Assembly: GCA_002353225.1 (NCBI GenBank)
Contig: DEJF01000010.1
Location: 529 to 31,024 of the forward strand
Length of the DNA: 30,496 bases
Direction of reading: 5' to 3'
Origin: Prevotella sp. UBA2755
GTDB lineage: Bacteria > Bacteroidota > Bacteroidia > Bacteroidales > Bacteroidaceae
Positions 30,008 to 30,496 of this stretch are shown piece by piece (positions within the stretch are counted from its first letter, which is position 1; the number at the start of each line of letters is the position of its first letter). A program made the position numbers and the translations under genes. A model generated the notes under the pieces. It saw nothing but the letters and a program-made list of their open reading frames with translations. It was not told the DNA's origin and did not search any database.

Positions 30008-30039
30008 CAAAGTTAAAATTTAATCTCCAAACTGCCAAA
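30008..30039 (-). promoter_or_regulatory. Promoter of the antitoxin-toxin pair
   Basis: Minus strand TTTG (30036-30039), a 20-nt spacer, TAACTTTG (30008-30015), with the ATG only 5 nt after the box, so a leaderless message is expected. Confidence 0.6.
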
Positions 30040-30054
30040 CAATTTTACATAAAT

Positions 30055-30216
30055 CTACTCCCTCAACAGCAAATCGGAATGTTGGGACTGAGGATTCCAC
30101 CATTTCAATGAAATTTGGGGTTCTTGCTCTGGCAAGCGACTTCGTCGATGACTGAATGATCCACAAATGGTAATAATCTCACGACTGGCAGAGCAACGAT
30201 TCTGCCAGTCGTTTTT
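30055..30216. repeat. Toxin-tail repeat copy 2, no intact gene
   Basis: CTCCCTCAACAGCAAATCGG begins a block that on the minus strand would read DLLLRE-stop, like the end of the toxin gene. It continues to GGATTCCACCATTTC and ends with a terminator hairpin. It shares order and several blocks with 30380-30475, so it looks like a degenerate copy of one unit. Confidence 0.5.
30181..30216 (+). terminator. Strong intrinsic terminator without an obvious gene
   Basis: Perfect 12-bp stem ACGACTGGCAGA (30181-30192) with TCTGCCAGTCGT (30201-30212), loop GCAACGAT, then TTTTT (30212-30216). No plus-strand gene ends nearby. Confidence 0.7.
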
Positions 30217-30255
30217 CTATCTCCATAATACAAAAACAAAAAATCCTACTATCCC

Positions 30256-30350
30256 TGCTACAAAGGAGCTGAAATGCCGATGTATAAAGGGCGGAGCCTG
30301 TAGCACGATTGGGATTTATCCTGCTACAATGGTGCTACCATCCTGCTACA
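30256..30350. repeat. Cluster of TGCTACA motifs
   Basis: TGCTACA at 30256-30262, 30322-30328 and 30344-30350, TGCTAC at 30333-30338, and the inverted form TGTAGCA at 30299-30305, all within 95 bp. Irregular spacing, no CRISPR-like order. No ORF of note spans it. Confidence 0.5.
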
Positions 30351-30379
30351 GACTGCGACTGTTTTTTGCAGTGCATCTT

Positions 30380-30475
30380 CATTTCAACTCCCTCAACAGT
30401 AAATAGGGATGATAGAGGAATCCATCATTTAAGAATCATCTTACGACTGACGAAGCAAGGATCCTGGCTGTTATT
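30380..30475. repeat. Toxin-tail repeat copy 3, no intact gene
   Basis: CATTTCAACTCCCTCAACAG followed by TAAATAGGGATG; on the minus strand it reads PYLLLRELK-stop, again the end of a RelE/ParE-like gene. GAGGAATCCATCATTT and a broken version of the copy 2 hairpin follow (ACGACTG-acgaagcaaggat-CCTGGCTGTT). The window ends shortly after with no gene. Confidence 0.5.
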
Positions 30476-30496
30476 TCCCTACACGTAATTTTTCAA

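Noticed and set aside
30256..30350. Possible CRISPR array
   Set aside because: The repeated word is only 6-7 nt, spacing is irregular, one copy is inverted, and no cas genes are present.

Overview
The window looks like chromosome of a Bacteroidales bacterium, most likely Prevotella or a close relative (inference from content). Seen directly: promoters of the Bacteroidetes type (TTTG, 19-20 nt, TAnnTTTG), A-rich start regions with almost no Shine-Dalgarno sequence, a FadL/TodX-type and an OmpA-type porin, a BspA-like leucine-rich-repeat surface protein, exported GH2 and GH115 glycosidases, and a four-subunit 2-oxoacid:ferredoxin oxidoreductase. No rRNA, tRNA, CRISPR array, prophage or intact insertion sequence is visible.

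Layout. 1-850 is gene-poor: an inverted-repeat-rich stretch, then two direct repeats bracketing a candidate small RNA (+) and a 65-residue ORF (-). 908-3485 (-) is a two-gene unit: a lipoprotein 5'-nucleotidase followed by a LOG-family protein with a signal peptide. 3588-8713 holds convergent GH2 and GH115 enzymes, which fit attack on hemicellulose or arabinogalactan side chains; no susCD pair is present. 8889-10064 (-) is an OmpA-family porin.

10246-17523 is a corrinoid region: cobU, cobT and cobS (+), a FadL-like porin on the other strand, then an alpha-ribazole phosphatase (cobC-like), an exported DUF362 protein and a TonB-dependent receptor (+). Together they would give nucleotide-loop assembly plus a likely corrinoid uptake step. 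No cobalamin riboswitch is recognisable. One of these genes has a consensus promoter so close to its ATG that a leaderless mRNA is expected, and a second (cobU) may be similar.

22663-17578 (-) reads as one operon: ffh, folD, a small TPR protein, a ferredoxin, and the alpha, beta and gamma subunits of a 2-oxoacid:ferredoxin oxidoreductase. 24850-22735 (-) is a second operon: an HD-domain phosphohydrolase, a TerB/DnaJ protein and queH. Three of the junctions in these two operons carry a simple GAGTTGA/GAGTTTA-type tract that runs into stop or start codons. A Nudix hydrolase (+) diverges from the second operon.

25559-30496 is accessory: an orphan DUF2442 protein, a 992-residue BspA-like protein behind a roughly 300-nt leader with nested inverted repeats, a RelE/ParE-like toxin with a probable antitoxin, and degenerate repeats resembling the tail of that toxin gene. 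The best candidates for something undescribed are the small RNA at about 454-530, the structured leader at 26190-26340, the exported LOG protein paired with a nucleotidase, and the hairpin inside the TonB-receptor signal-peptide codons.
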